A stretch of 64,000 nucleotides of DNA from Acidobacteriaceae bacterium (GTDB taxonomy: Bacteria; Acidobacteriota; Terriglobia; Terriglobales; Acidobacteriaceae), in NCBI GenBank assembly GCA_003132445.1, contig PKXU01000082.1:42873-106872 (forward strand). Reading direction: 5' to 3'. Below are positions 39,760 through 49,558 of this stretch, one piece after another. Position 1 is the stretch's first letter, and each line of letters opens with the position of its first letter. The notes under the pieces were generated by a model, which worked only from the letters and a program-made list of their open reading frames with translations, ran no database searches and was not told where the DNA came from. Both the position numbers and the translations under genes were made by a program.

Positions 39760-42597
39760 TTAGTCATCGTCGCCTGAGGCGAGCACTGTGTGCTTGGGTT
39801 TAGGCATCGGCACCGACCCCATTTGATCGCGCCATAAGACTTCATTCAGGCGCGCCGCTGGTGTCGCATCGGGACGCGAGAAATCCATCTTCGACGAGAT
39901 TTTGGCTCCCGGTGCATTGGGCTTGTTGATTTCGTAAATGAGCCCATTTTTCAGATTGCGATAGTCGGCCTTATAGGCCGGCTGATCTCCTGCGCCCGAA
40001 AATAGTCGCCCCATCACCGGCGCATAGGCGTCGTTCTGATTCATCGGCGGAAGGCCAAGCAGCATTTCCATGGTATGGATCAGATTCACGGTCGTGTAGA
40101 AGCGATGTTCCACATTCGGCTGCGCTGCCGATCCGGGCGAATATTTGCTGATGACAAGAGCGATCGAGCGATGCGCGTCCACGTGATCCGCGCCATTCTG
40201 AGCGTCGTCTTCCAAAACGAAGATCGCCGTATCATCCCAGTACGCGCTGTGCGAAACCGCGTCCACCACCCGGCCCACCGCCAAGTCATTGTCGGCCACC
40301 GAGGCCGCAGGTCGCGGAAAATTAGGCCGCGTGCCGCCAGTGTGATCGTCAGGGAGATATAGCAGCACAAACGCCGGCAATTCCAACTGCGGACCTTCGT
40401 GCGCTTCGCGCGCGCGAACGTATGCGCCAAATTCATTTAGGAATTCGTCCGCTCGCAGTTGGTCGGGATACTCAGTATTGAAATCCGGATACAAGGGATC
40501 GAAGTGGTCGCGCAATACGGCCTTGGTTGGTTTCACTCCGCTAAACAATGGCACCGCCCACGGGAACGGACTCGGCCCGCCGTGTGGATTGCCGACATTC
40601 GACGCCAGAGTTTCTCCTTTCTGCAGCACGGTCTGCGGACAGCGAGCTTCCTGTCCTGACGGTGTTCCCTGCATCGAACTAGCCGCCTTGGGCTTCTCAT
40701 TGCACCACTTCGCATTCACAAATTCGCCATAATCGCGGAAGCTGACGTGGTTGCGCGCGAGATTATCCCAGAGAAATCCGGTCGAGGGATCGTCAATGTC
40801 GGGCTGGTTATTTTCCAGCGGATATTCGTCTCCCACCTGGCCCTGGAAGTCGTAGGTTCGCTCCTTGCCGCGGTAGGCAATCTGCCAGGTTTTTTCGTTG
40901 TAGTCTGACGTAATCGCGGCTGTGGACCAGAGATGTCCGTCGCCTGAGACTTCCCCGCTGTCGTAAAAATTGTCGAGCACGCCGAATTGCGATGCGAGCT
41001 CGTGCTCGTTTGGCGTTATATCCGCACCATACATCGCGAGCGATGGATCGCCGTTCGCAACCTTCAAGTCGCCGAGAATCTGATCATACGTACGGTTTTC
41101 CTTGATGACGTAGATCACATGCTTGATCGGATTCTTTCCCCCAGCGAACACAATCGTCCCTGAGCCGCTGGACGATATATCCCTGGAAAATAAATTGTCC
41201 TGTTCAACCATTCGCGTGAGCTCCGGCAGGCGATTTATGGCGTCGGAAATCTTCAGGCGTGCGACCGAACCATGCAGCAGCGTGGGGATGTAAGGATGAC
41301 CGTGGCTCTTCACTTCATGCGGCGTCTTCCCCAATCCATTGTTCGGACCAGTTCCAACACCCTTTGCCGTCGCAATCAGCAAGTCGTCTCCGTGCACTGC
41401 GACCGCGCTGGGATACCAGTCGGTGGGAATCAAACCGATATCTCCTTGTCCGTGAAGGCTTTTGTCCGTGGAAAAACTTGAGACGTCGAATACCGCCGCA
41501 GCATTTATGCATGCATAGGCAACAAAAACATTTCTGCCATCTTTCGACTGCGCCAGCGCGGTAGGACAAAGACCAGCGGCGGCATCTTTCTCTCTCGGGG
41601 TTCTGGTCAAGAGGCCACGAACTGTTCCGTTTTCCGTATCGACCACGGCTACTGTATCGGCGTTTGAAAGAGCAACATACAAAAGTTTCTCGTCCGCACT
41701 CAGCAGCATCGCAGTCGGATGCGAACTCGGAGCCAGCGGATCCTTCGAACCCGGCAGACCGATCGATTTAGCTATCCTCGCCCCAATCAATTCGATCTGA
41801 ACAATCTGCGAGGTATTCCACAGGCTGCACCAGGCTCGGATAGCGTGGCGCGTAGCCACGCAAGTATAAGGAAATGTCGAAGGCACCAAGTCCTTTGTAC
41901 TCATGTCGAAGGTTTCGACAATTTTTCCTGTACTCGGATCGAGCACGACTACGTTATCGGAAAGATTATTTGCAACGATGAGCCACTCCGAACCTTTCGG
42001 ATTGGCTATCACTGCCAAGCCCGCGGGATATGGAACCGCCGTGTTGGCGCTCGTTTGCTGCAAGCCGATCGCAACTCTTTTTCCCGGTTTAAGTGGCTGC
42101 GGCGCAATCGGAATGAAGCCTTGCGGCGTCACCTTCCCCGCGGAGAAACCATAAACGGCAATTCCGTTCCCCGTATCGCCAAGTCTCGCTCCGGTAGGGT
42201 CGGTCAACGAACCCACGGAGGCGTACAGCCGCTTGCCATCAGAACTGAAAGCCAGCCCGAGAAAATAGCTTTGGTGTGCATCATCGCCCAGCCGCGGGTC
42301 AGGATAGTCGGCGATTTGATTGCTCACCAGATCCAGTATCGAAATCGATTGATGTCCTAAAGTCTCCTGTGTGCCATAGCCATCGTTCAGCAAAGCAACG
42401 TATCGTCCGTCGGGACTCACGACCATGGTCGCGGGAAAACTATTAGTGCTGCCAATGCGCCCCGGAGATGGCGCGCTCAGCATTTTGCTGGTTGGCAACA
42501 TGATGGGAGGCTGATCGCCGGAAGGTGTCTGCGCGCATGCAACCACGGCCCCAGCCATTACAAAACTGCAGAAAAAATGAAGCAAAGAACGAATCAC
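39760..42597 (-). CDS. YncE-like beta-propeller / phosphoesterase fusion protein (alkaline phosphatase superfamily)
   Basis: Propeller repeats, then KHVIYVIKENRTYDQILGDL and HVDAHRSIALVISKYSPG; GTG start behind GGAGGT. Confidence 0.88.
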   Translation of the reverse strand: MIRSLLHFFCSFVMAGAVVACAQTPSGDQPPIMLPTSKMLSAPSPGRIGSTNSFPATMVVSPDGRYVALLNDGYGTQETLGHQSISILDLVSNQIADYPDPRLGDDAHQSYFLGLAFSSDGKRLYASVGSLTDPTGARLGDTGNGIAVYGFSAGKVTPQGFIPIAPQPLKPGKRVAIGLQQTSANTAVPYPAGLAVIANPKGSEWLIVANNLSDNVVVLDPSTGKIVETFDMSTKDLVPSTFPYTCVATRHAIRAWCSLWNTSQIVQIELIGARIAKSIGLPGSKDPLAPSSHPTAMLLSADEKLLYVALSNADTVAVVDTENGTVRGLLTRTPREKDAAAGLCPTALAQSKDGRNVFVAYACINAAAVFDVSSFSTDKSLHGQGDIGLIPTDWYPSAVAVHGDDLLIATAKGVGTGPNNGLGKTPHEVKSHGHPYIPTLLHGSVARLKISDAINRLPELTRMVEQDNLFSRDISSSGSGTIVFAGGKNPIKHVIYVIKENRTYDQILGDLKVANGDPSLAMYGADITPNEHELASQFGVLDNFYDSGEVSGDGHLWSTAAITSDYNEKTWQIAYRGKERTYDFQGQVGDEYPLENNQPDIDDPSTGFLWDNLARNHVSFRDYGEFVNAKWCNEKPKAASSMQGTPSGQEARCPQTVLQKGETLASNVGNPHGGPSPFPWAVPLFSGVKPTKAVLRDHFDPLYPDFNTEYPDQLRADEFLNEFGAYVRAREAHEGPQLELPAFVLLYLPDDHTGGTRPNFPRPAASVADNDLAVGRVVDAVSHSAYWDDTAIFVLEDDAQNGADHVDAHRSIALVISKYSPGSAAQPNVEHRFYTTVNLIHTMEMLLGLPPMNQNDAYAPVMGRLFSGAGDQPAYKADYRNLKNGLIYEINKPNAPGAKISSKMDFSRPDATPAARLNEVLWRDQMGSVPMPKPKHTVLASGDDD

Positions 42598-42735
42598 GGC
42601 ACCTCCGCGAATGTCGAACTGGAAATGAACGAGGTCATGAGCGTAATGCAATGCCGCATGGGCGGTCAAAAAAGGCAGGAACACAATGTGGTTTGAATAC
42701 TAGATGCCGGCTTCACCCTCGGAGGCCACGCCTCA

Positions 42736-43449
42736 CTACAAGCCGGAAAGCCTGGATGCGGGACGTTCCGATTCTGGCTGTTCAGAATCCTCCGGATGCA
42801 CGTTGTGGCGAACATCAGCGCCCTGCACCCAGAAAATGACGTCCTCCGCAATGTTCGTAGCGTGATCGGCGACTCGCTCGAGATTGCGAGCAACCAGCAG
42901 GGCGTCGAGCGCCTGCCGCACGACATCGGGCCGCTCGTTCATTGCCTTGACCAGCTGGATGAAGGCATCGTCGCGCATGCGATCAATCACATTGTCCATT
43001 TCAAGCACGGCCTGCGCCAGTTCAACCTTGCCTTCAATAAACGATTCCAAAGCACGGCGCACCATCGCGCTCACGGCGGTGCCCATGCGCGCGATGTCCA
43101 CGGGCAACTCGGTTGCCGGAAGCTCGACCATGTCCATGACCCGCTCGGCGATGTTCACAGCCTGATCACCGACGCGTTCGAGATCGGAATTAATCTTCGT
43201 CACCGCGAGAATAAAGCGGAGATCGACAGCCATGGGCTGCTGCATGGCGAGCAAATCAAACGCAGCCTCGTCGATCTCTCGTTCCGCAGTATTGATCAGG
43301 CTCTCACCTTCGAGCACCATCTGGCAGCGGGTGAGGTCGCGTTCCACATAGGCCTGGCGCGCGCGATCGACGGCCTGCTCCGCCAGTCCGCCCATGCGAA
43401 GCAACCGTTGCCGCAAATCGTCAAGCCCTTGCTGAAAACGCGTGCGCAT
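42736..43449 (-). CDS. phoU: Phosphate transport system regulator PhoU
   Basis: MRTRFQQGLDDLRQRLLRMGGLAEQAV; ERVGDQAVNIAERV; ERVADHATNIAEDVIF. Confidence 0.97.
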   Translation of the reverse strand: MRTRFQQGLDDLRQRLLRMGGLAEQAVDRARQAYVERDLTRCQMVLEGESLINTAEREIDEAAFDLLAMQQPMAVDLRFILAVTKINSDLERVGDQAVNIAERVMDMVELPATELPVDIARMGTAVSAMVRRALESFIEGKVELAQAVLEMDNVIDRMRDDAFIQLVKAMNERPDVVRQALDALLVARNLERVADHATNIAEDVIFWVQGADVRHNVHPEDSEQPESERPASRLSGL

Positions 43450-43527
43450 CCTCTAACCTTTCTTTATTCCAATCTTTGCTTGTACAAATCAATCGCTTTC
43501 TGCAAATCTTCGCTTGTGCAAATCTTC

Positions 43528-44286
43528 CTATCCAAACCTGCCGGTAATGTAATCCTCGGTCTTCTTGTCGGATGGTTTGGTGAAAATCTTTTCTGTCTTG
43601 TCGAACTCAATCAACTTGCCTAACAGGAAGAATCCCGTAAACTCCGCCACACGTGCCGCCTGCTGCATGTTGTGAGTGACAATTACGATGGTATACCGTT
43701 CTTTTAGCTGGAAGATCAACTCCTCGATCTTGCCAGTGGAAATCGGGTCCAGCGCCGAACAGGGCTCATCCATCAGCAGCACCTCCGGCTCTACAGCCAG
43801 CGCGCGCGCAATGCACAAGCGCTGCTGCTGGCCGCCCGAAAGGCTTGCGCCAGATTTCTTGTGTATATGGTCTTTCACTTCGTCCCACAACGCCGAAACT
43901 TCAAGCGAATGCTGCACGATTTGATTCAGCTTGCCTCGGTCGTGGAATCCATTCAGTTTCAATCCAGACGCAACGTTGTCATAAATCGACATCGTCGGGA
44001 ACGGATTCGCTTTTTGAAACACCATTCCCACCCGGCGGCGGAGCTGAGTCGCCGACGTTCCGTTATAGGCGTCGATTTCACCGATACGGACTCGACCTTC
44101 AACACGCGCATCCGGAATCGTCTCGTGCATGCGATTGATGCAGCGGATAAAAGTCGACTTGCCGCATCCCGAGGGACCGATAAGCGCCGTGGCTCGATTG
44201 GCCGCCACTTTCAGATTAATGTCGTACAATGCCTGGCCTTTGCCGTACCAGGCATTCAATTTCTCGACTTGGACTCCGACACCCAT
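43528..44286 (-). CDS. pstB: Phosphate ABC transporter ATP-binding protein PstB
   Basis: [64 protein letters not shown]. Confidence 0.98.
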   Translation of the reverse strand: MGVGVQVEKLNAWYGKGQALYDINLKVAANRATALIGPSGCGKSTFIRCINRMHETIPDARVEGRVRIGEIDAYNGTSATQLRRRVGMVFQKANPFPTMSIYDNVASGLKLNGFHDRGKLNQIVQHSLEVSALWDEVKDHIHKKSGASLSGGQQQRLCIARALAVEPEVLLMDEPCSALDPISTGKIEELIFQLKERYTIVIVTHNMQQAARVAEFTGFFLLGKLIEFDKTEKIFTKPSDKKTEDYITGRFG

Positions 44287-44301
44287 AGTTTAGGAGACAG
44301 A

Positions 44302-45186
44302 TTATGCGGTTCCAAACGTTCCGCGGCGCACCGCGTATCGCACTGCCGCGACCGAGCTGACGATAAGAAGAATCAGCACAAACGATCCTGCCCAGGCTTG
44401 GCGATGCCAATCGTCATAGGGCGAATTGGCATACACGTAGATCTGCAGCGGCAGCGCGGCCGTCGGCTGATCGTAGCGAAGATTCCAAAATGTGTTGCCC
44501 AGAGCGGTAAAAAGCAAGGGCGCCGTTTCCCCCGCCACTCGGGCAAAGGCCAGCATAACTCCCGTGATCACGCCGGAAGTCGCTGTACGAAGTGTAACCG
44601 AAAGAGTGGTTCGCCAGCGTGGTACTCCCAGTCCGTAAGCCGCTTCCCGCAGCGCGCGCGGCACCAGCAGCAGCATCTCTTCAGTGGTGCGGCAGATCGT
44701 CGGAACCATCATGATGGCCAGCGCCACGCCACCCGCCAGCGCTGAGAATCCTCGACCGCGAACCAGAATCGCCCAGGCGACAATACCGATCACGATGGAG
44801 GGCACGCCATTTAATACATCCGCAGTAAAACGCACTGCGCTTCCAAAGCGATTGCGTCCAAACTCCGCCAGGTAAATTCCTGCACCCACTCCAAACGGTA
44901 CGCCAATGAGGCTGGCGATGCCGAGAATGAGCACCGACCCGGCAATCGCATTGGCCATGCCGCCACCGGGCTCACCCACCGGCTTGGGAGTCTGAGTCAG
45001 AAAGGCCCAGTTGATGGAACCCAAGCCGCGATACACCAGGTAGCCGAAGATGGCAACTAACGGAGCCAGCACCAGCACGACCGTCAAGACCGCAACGCCG
45101 GTCATGAAATGATCGGTAAAGCGGCGGCGCCAACTGATCTGCGAAACGGGTGGCTGCGCGGAAGGGTTGCCAGCAAGTTCAGGCAT
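44302..45186 (-). CDS. pstA: Phosphate ABC transporter permease PstA
   Basis: Multi-TM; GVPFGVGAGIYLAEFGRN; GVPSIVIGIVAW; in pst order. Confidence 0.96.
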   Translation of the reverse strand: MPELAGNPSAQPPVSQISWRRRFTDHFMTGVAVLTVVLVLAPLVAIFGYLVYRGLGSINWAFLTQTPKPVGEPGGGMANAIAGSVLILGIASLIGVPFGVGAGIYLAEFGRNRFGSAVRFTADVLNGVPSIVIGIVAWAILVRGRGFSALAGGVALAIMMVPTICRTTEEMLLLVPRALREAAYGLGVPRWRTTLSVTLRTATSGVITGVMLAFARVAGETAPLLFTALGNTFWNLRYDQPTAALPLQIYVYANSPYDDWHRQAWAGSFVLILLIVSSVAAVRYAVRRGTFGTA

Positions 45187-46213
45187 GTCCCCTCGCAGGC
45201 TGGCCTCGAGTTACGCTCCACACGAGCAACTGTGCCAGAGCGTTTACCACGATCGTGACCAGGAACAACGCCAGACCAATTTCCACCAGCGCGGAAAGGT
45301 AAACGTCTCCCGTAGCCTCGCTGAACTCGTTGGCCAGCACGCTGGCCATGGTATAGCCGGGAGCAAACAACGACTTCGCAATCTCGGGGCGGTTTCCGAT
45401 GACCATGGTGACTGCCATGGTTTCACCGAGCGCCCGGCCTAATCCAAGAATGATCCCGCCCACAATTCCAGCCCGTGCGTTGCGCAATACGCCCACGCGA
45501 ATCATCTCCCAACGTGTCGCGCCTAAGGCCAACACTCCCTCGCGCTGATGTTGCGGCACAACCATAAGAACTTCGCGCGTAATAGACGAAATGATCGGGA
45601 TGATCATGATGGCAAGAATGATCCCTGCTGCCAGCATGCCGATCCCGTACGGCGGACCTTCAAACAGTCCCGTCCACCCCATCGTCTTAGCCAGGAAAGG
45701 TTGAACGTACCCGCTCAACAACGGCACCAGCACAAACATCGCCCACAATCCGTAAATCACGCTGGGAATCGCGGCCAGCAACTCCACAAAGAACGATAGC
45801 GGGCCCCGCAGCCGCCCCGGGCACATCTCGGTAGTGAATACCGCAACTCCCACTGCCAGCGGAATGGCAATGATGAGCGCCAGAAATGAAGAAACCAGCG
45901 TCCCGTAAATGAACGGTAGAGCACCGAACTGTTCGCTGACGGGGTTCCAGTCGCTGCCCGCGAAAAACTTGAAACCAAATGCATGCCACGAAAGACCAGA
46001 CCCCGATATGAGTTCGTAGACGATCAGAACAAGCACGCCGAGCACGGCAAAGCCGCACACCGTCATCGCCGACTTAAAGAGACGGTCTGGGACCTCGCTG
46101 GTCGAGGCCCGCAGCAAGGGCGACGACCGCTCCCCCGATACCGCAGTAACTTTCGTCCCTTCAACAGGTTGCGGTCCGGGCATATTAGGCCGAGGAAGCG
46201 CTGGATTGGCCAT
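45179..46213 (-). CDS. pstC: Phosphate ABC transporter permease PstC
   Basis: Multi-TM; LLAAIPSVIYGLWAMFVLVPLL; GLGRALGETMAVTMVIGN; 8-nt overlap with pstA. Confidence 0.96.
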   Translation of the reverse strand: MANPALPRPNMPGPQPVEGTKVTAVSGERSSPLLRASTSEVPDRLFKSAMTVCGFAVLGVLVLIVYELISGSGLSWHAFGFKFFAGSDWNPVSEQFGALPFIYGTLVSSFLALIIAIPLAVGVAVFTTEMCPGRLRGPLSFFVELLAAIPSVIYGLWAMFVLVPLLSGYVQPFLAKTMGWTGLFEGPPYGIGMLAAGIILAIMIIPIISSITREVLMVVPQHQREGVLALGATRWEMIRVGVLRNARAGIVGGIILGLGRALGETMAVTMVIGNRPEIAKSLFAPGYTMASVLANEFSEATGDVYLSALVEIGLALFLVTIVVNALAQLLVWSVTRGQPARGHA

Positions 46214-46237
46214 TCCGCCTAACCGTAGCAGAGGCGT

Positions 46238-46255
46238 GTTACAAAGGTGTTAAAA
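46238..46255 (-). promoter_or_regulatory. Candidate Pho box upstream of pstC (GTTACAA-AGGT-GTTAAAA on + strand)
   Basis: Two 7-nt repeats with a 4-nt spacer (11-nt period), 25 nt upstream of the pstC start. Confidence 0.55.
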
Positions 46256-46367
46256 TTAGGCAGGCTTTTCCGCTGGGGACCATCTGTCAGCCTGATTCAA
46301 ATTAAGCTGTCTGCAAACTGAATAATGCGGTACTGTATCCTTCCCCCCGCTCCTAGGATTCGTTTTT

Positions 46368-47243
46368 ATGTCGATCGCAGCCGACCGTAGCAAGTTTGCC
46401 TTTGAGAAGACCGAGCGCGCTTTGCTGAAGCTTTCTTCCGAGCAGGATGCGGAAAGCGTCCATGGCTTTCGCACCGCCAGCCGCAGGCTGCAAACACTCG
46501 TCGAACAGCTTCTTCCCGACCGCGACCGGAACCAGAAAAAACTTCTGAAGATGCTGGACCGGATTCGCCAGCGCGCGGGCAAAGTGCGCGACCTGGATGT
46601 TCAACTGGCGGCCTTGCGCAGCCTGAAGGTTCCTCAGCAGCCGCGCCGCAAGACTCAACTCATGCACGGCCTGATTGAACTTCGGGCAAAACATGAAAAG
46701 AAGCTGCGCAAATTATTGAGCAAAGATGCGATCCGTGAAATCCGCAAGAGACTCAAACGGGCCGCAAGACAGGTTCGTCCTGAAAACAGTCGCGACGCCC
46801 TGAGCGTCGCCCGCTCTATCTTGAGCGAAGTAGTCCGCCCTGCTGGGCCAGTTAGCGAAGATCTGTTACATCGCTACCGCATCGTCGTAAAGCGCGCCCG
46901 TTACGCAGCGGAGTTCGCTCCAAAATCCGCTGGAGCCACGCAATTGATTACCGAACTCAAGCGGCTTCAGGATGCCGTGGGCAACTGGCATGACTGGCTT
47001 ACCCTCACTCAATCCGCTGCCAAGCGGCTGGGCGATGTTAATCAATCGTCGCTGGTGGCCGCTCTTCACAATGTGACGGGCGGCAAATTCCGCCATGCTG
47101 TCGCGGCGCTGTCAGCCTCGCCAACCATTCAAAATACGGCGAAACCAGTCTCCGTCGTTCCCGAATCGCCTTCTTCTTCGCCGTCGCGCAAAGTGAACAG
47201 CAAGAGTCCAACACAGATGGAACGCATGGAGTCTGCCGCATAG
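46368..47243 (+). CDS. CHAD-domain protein
   Basis: ESVHGFRTASRRLQTLVEQLLPD; His/Lys/Arg-rich helices; RYRIVVKRARYAAEF. Confidence 0.9.
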   Translation: MSIAADRSKFAFEKTERALLKLSSEQDAESVHGFRTASRRLQTLVEQLLPDRDRNQKKLLKMLDRIRQRAGKVRDLDVQLAALRSLKVPQQPRRKTQLMHGLIELRAKHEKKLRKLLSKDAIREIRKRLKRAARQVRPENSRDALSVARSILSEVVRPAGPVSEDLLHRYRIVVKRARYAAEFAPKSAGATQLITELKRLQDAVGNWHDWLTLTQSAAKRLGDVNQSSLVAALHNVTGGKFRHAVAALSASPTIQNTAKPVSVVPESPSSSPSRKVNSKSPTQMERMESAA

Positions 47244-47272
47244 CACGATCGTCTGACTTTTCTGAATCCCGC

Positions 47273-47482
47273 AGGTAGTGGCTCAGTTTCAATTTATTCT
47301 CCTACGAGGCGTCATCCCGAAGCGCGGCGTACTTCAGCCGCGTGAGGGATCTCCCATAGATACGACCAGTGGGAGATCCCTTCGACTTCATGTCAGGGCA
47401 GGCTCTTCGTTCCGCCTGCAAAATTGCTGCACTCAGAAGGACTCCGAACTATCGACCGAAAGATTCAAATTGAGCCACTACC
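47273..47482. repeat. Intergenic element with terminal inverted repeats and an internal 11-bp stem
   Basis: GTAGTGGCTCA (47273 region) versus TGAGCCACTAC (near 47482); internal GGGATCTCCCA/TGGGAGATCCC at 47346-47380. Confidence 0.6.
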
Positions 47483-47540
47483 ATCCTGCAACCCGCCGTG
47501 ACGATCCGCCCCGCGTCCATGTAAACTGTGAGCCTTCCCC

Positions 47541-49070
47541 ATGCCCACGTTTGCCGCGGTCGATATCGGCTCCAACTCCGTACGATTAAAGATTGCGCGT
47601 TTGCAGGCGGGACGACTGCGCCCGCTCCATGAGGACCGGGAAGTTACGCGCCTGGGCGAAGGCGTTTTCGGTTCCGGATTTCTCACTCCTGATTCCATCG
47701 CGGAAACCGTAAAAGTTCTGCGCCGGTTCCATCGTGCCACGCAACAGATCGTCACTGACAACGTGCGTGTGGTTGCGACCAGCGCGCTGCGGGACGCGCG
47801 CAATTCGCAGGCATTCCTGGAGTGGGTGCGTTCGGCCACGGGCTGGCGAGTCGAGATCATTTCGGGCGTAGAAGAGGCGCGGCTCATTCACCTGGGGCTT
47901 GTCTCCAGTGGCCGCGTAGATCGGTCGCCCACGCTCATGATGGATCTTGGCGGCGGCAGTTGCGAACTCACCGTCACCCAGGGCGGCCACATTCGCGATG
48001 CAGTCAGCCTCCCTCTGGGGGCGGTTCGCCTGACCAACGAATTCCTGCGGCACGATCCCACGCGCAAAGGAGAATTGAAACGATTGCGCGGCTTCATTGC
48101 CCGTGAAGTCAATCGCATCATCGACCGCATTACTTCGGCGAAAGTAAAGAATGTGATTGCGACATCTGGAACGGCAGCTGCCTTGGCGGCCGTCGCCAGC
48201 CATCTGCGCCGGGGAACACGCAGCCAGCGGCTCATGGTGTCCTCTGCCGAAATGACCCGCATTGCCAAACGACTGGCCCGCCTGCCAGTCACCGAGCGCC
48301 GAAAAATCGAAGGTATTGGCCCACGCCGCGCGGAGATCGTCGTCGCCGGCGCCACCGTTTATCAGGAACTCATTGATCGGCTTCGCCTGAAAGGTTTCCG
48401 CTATTCGCCTCTCGGACTGCGCGACGGCATTCTCGCCCAGATGGCGGCCGACTACGATCGCAGCACTCGCTCCGGCCGACAGATCGAATTCGAGCGCTGG
48501 GAATCCATTATGACTGCGGTCGACCATTACCGTGTCGATCGCAAACATGCGCTGGACGTCCGCGACCATGCCACGCTGTTGTTCTCCGCGCTGCGATCAC
48601 TGCATCGCTTGCCTCCGGAATATCGCGAATGGCTTTCGGCCGCGGCCATGCTCTACGAAGTCGGCGACTACGTAAATCGGAACGGCCGGCACCGGCATAC
48701 TCACTACATCATTTCCAACTCTGAGATTCTCGGCTATACCCCGCAGCAACGGCGCATCATCGCCGCCGTCGCCCGCTATCTGGGAAAATCGCGCCCTGCT
48801 CTGGAGGATGGTCCCATGAAGTTGCTCGATCCAGGTGATCGCGCGAATGTGCAGAAGGCCATCCTGTTGCTTCGCTTGGCGCGTGCTTTGAACCTGGGCC
48901 GCAGTCGTGCAGTGGAAAAAGTGCGCGTGGGAGTTCGCTCGGCAGAAGTAAAGTTGAGTCTGGTCCCCAGGCGGCGAATGGGTGTGGATTTGGAACTCTG
49001 GGCAGTAGAGAAAGAACGCGATTATTTCCGCGAAGTCTTCGGCCGCGAACTCTCAACGGCTGTGTCGTAG
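47541..49070 (+). CDS. Exopolyphosphatase / GppA-family phosphatase with HD-like C-terminal domain
   Basis: AAVDIGSNSVRLKIARL; MMDLGGGSCELTV; ATSALRDARN. Confidence 0.95.
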   Translation: MPTFAAVDIGSNSVRLKIARLQAGRLRPLHEDREVTRLGEGVFGSGFLTPDSIAETVKVLRRFHRATQQIVTDNVRVVATSALRDARNSQAFLEWVRSATGWRVEIISGVEEARLIHLGLVSSGRVDRSPTLMMDLGGGSCELTVTQGGHIRDAVSLPLGAVRLTNEFLRHDPTRKGELKRLRGFIAREVNRIIDRITSAKVKNVIATSGTAAALAAVASHLRRGTRSQRLMVSSAEMTRIAKRLARLPVTERRKIEGIGPRRAEIVVAGATVYQELIDRLRLKGFRYSPLGLRDGILAQMAADYDRSTRSGRQIEFERWESIMTAVDHYRVDRKHALDVRDHATLLFSALRSLHRLPPEYREWLSAAAMLYEVGDYVNRNGRHRHTHYIISNSEILGYTPQQRRIIAAVARYLGKSRPALEDGPMKLLDPGDRANVQKAILLLRLARALNLGRSRAVEKVRVGVRSAEVKLSLVPRRRMGVDLELWAVEKERDYFREVFGRELSTAVS

Positions 49071-49552
49071 AGCGCCCTCAAAACTTTCGGCGTAACACAC
49101 CACTGTAGCGTGCCCGCAGCGCGGCGCATCTCCACCTTAGCCGCAGTGCCCTTTTTCAGTTCCACCGAGGCCTCGCAACCGGAATCGCTGATCACCGCGC
49201 CTAGAAATTGGCTCAGGTTCGGATTGTGCCCGACCACCAGAATCGCCTCCTGGCGCGCATATTTCTCCAGGAGTTTGCGAAAGTCAGCCAGCCCAGCCTC
49301 TGGGCGCAGCCCATTGTCGATCTGCAGCTTCCCTTCGTAACCTAATTCGTTGCCCACCAGAGAGGCGGTCTGAGTACAGCGCTTCAGTGGGCTGGAAACG
49401 ATCACGTCCACTTGCACATCGAGCGCGGCTAAAGCGCGTCCAACGTAGCCGCACTGTTCAATGCCTTCTTTATCGAGCGCCCGTTTCTCGTCCTTCTTCG
49501 GATTCACCAAATGCTCGCCCGCGCTGGCATGGCGTAGAAAATAGAGGATCAT
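49022..49552 (-). CDS. sixA: Phosphohistidine phosphatase SixA
   Basis: LYFLRHASAGEH; VIVSSPLKRCTQTA; VVGHNPNLSQ. Confidence 0.94.
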   Translation of the reverse strand: MILYFLRHASAGEHLVNPKKDEKRALDKEGIEQCGYVGRALAALDVQVDVIVSSPLKRCTQTASLVGNELGYEGKLQIDNGLRPEAGLADFRKLLEKYARQEAILVVGHNPNLSQFLGAVISDSGCEASVELKKGTAAKVEMRRAAGTLQWCVTPKVLRALYDTAVESSRPKTSRK

Positions 49553-49558
49553 CTGGGT

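Noticed and set aside
43861-44745. 294-aa ORF on the + strand
   Set aside because: Antisense to pstB/pstA; no domain support
46284-46313. CTGTCAG...CTGTCTG words resembling E. coli PHO box half-sites
   Set aside because: Spacing is 23 nt, not 11 or 22; the GTTACAA-AGGT-GTTAAAA site nearby is a better candidate
47586-48569. 327-aa ORF on the - strand
   Set aside because: Antisense to ppx/gppA; composition artefact
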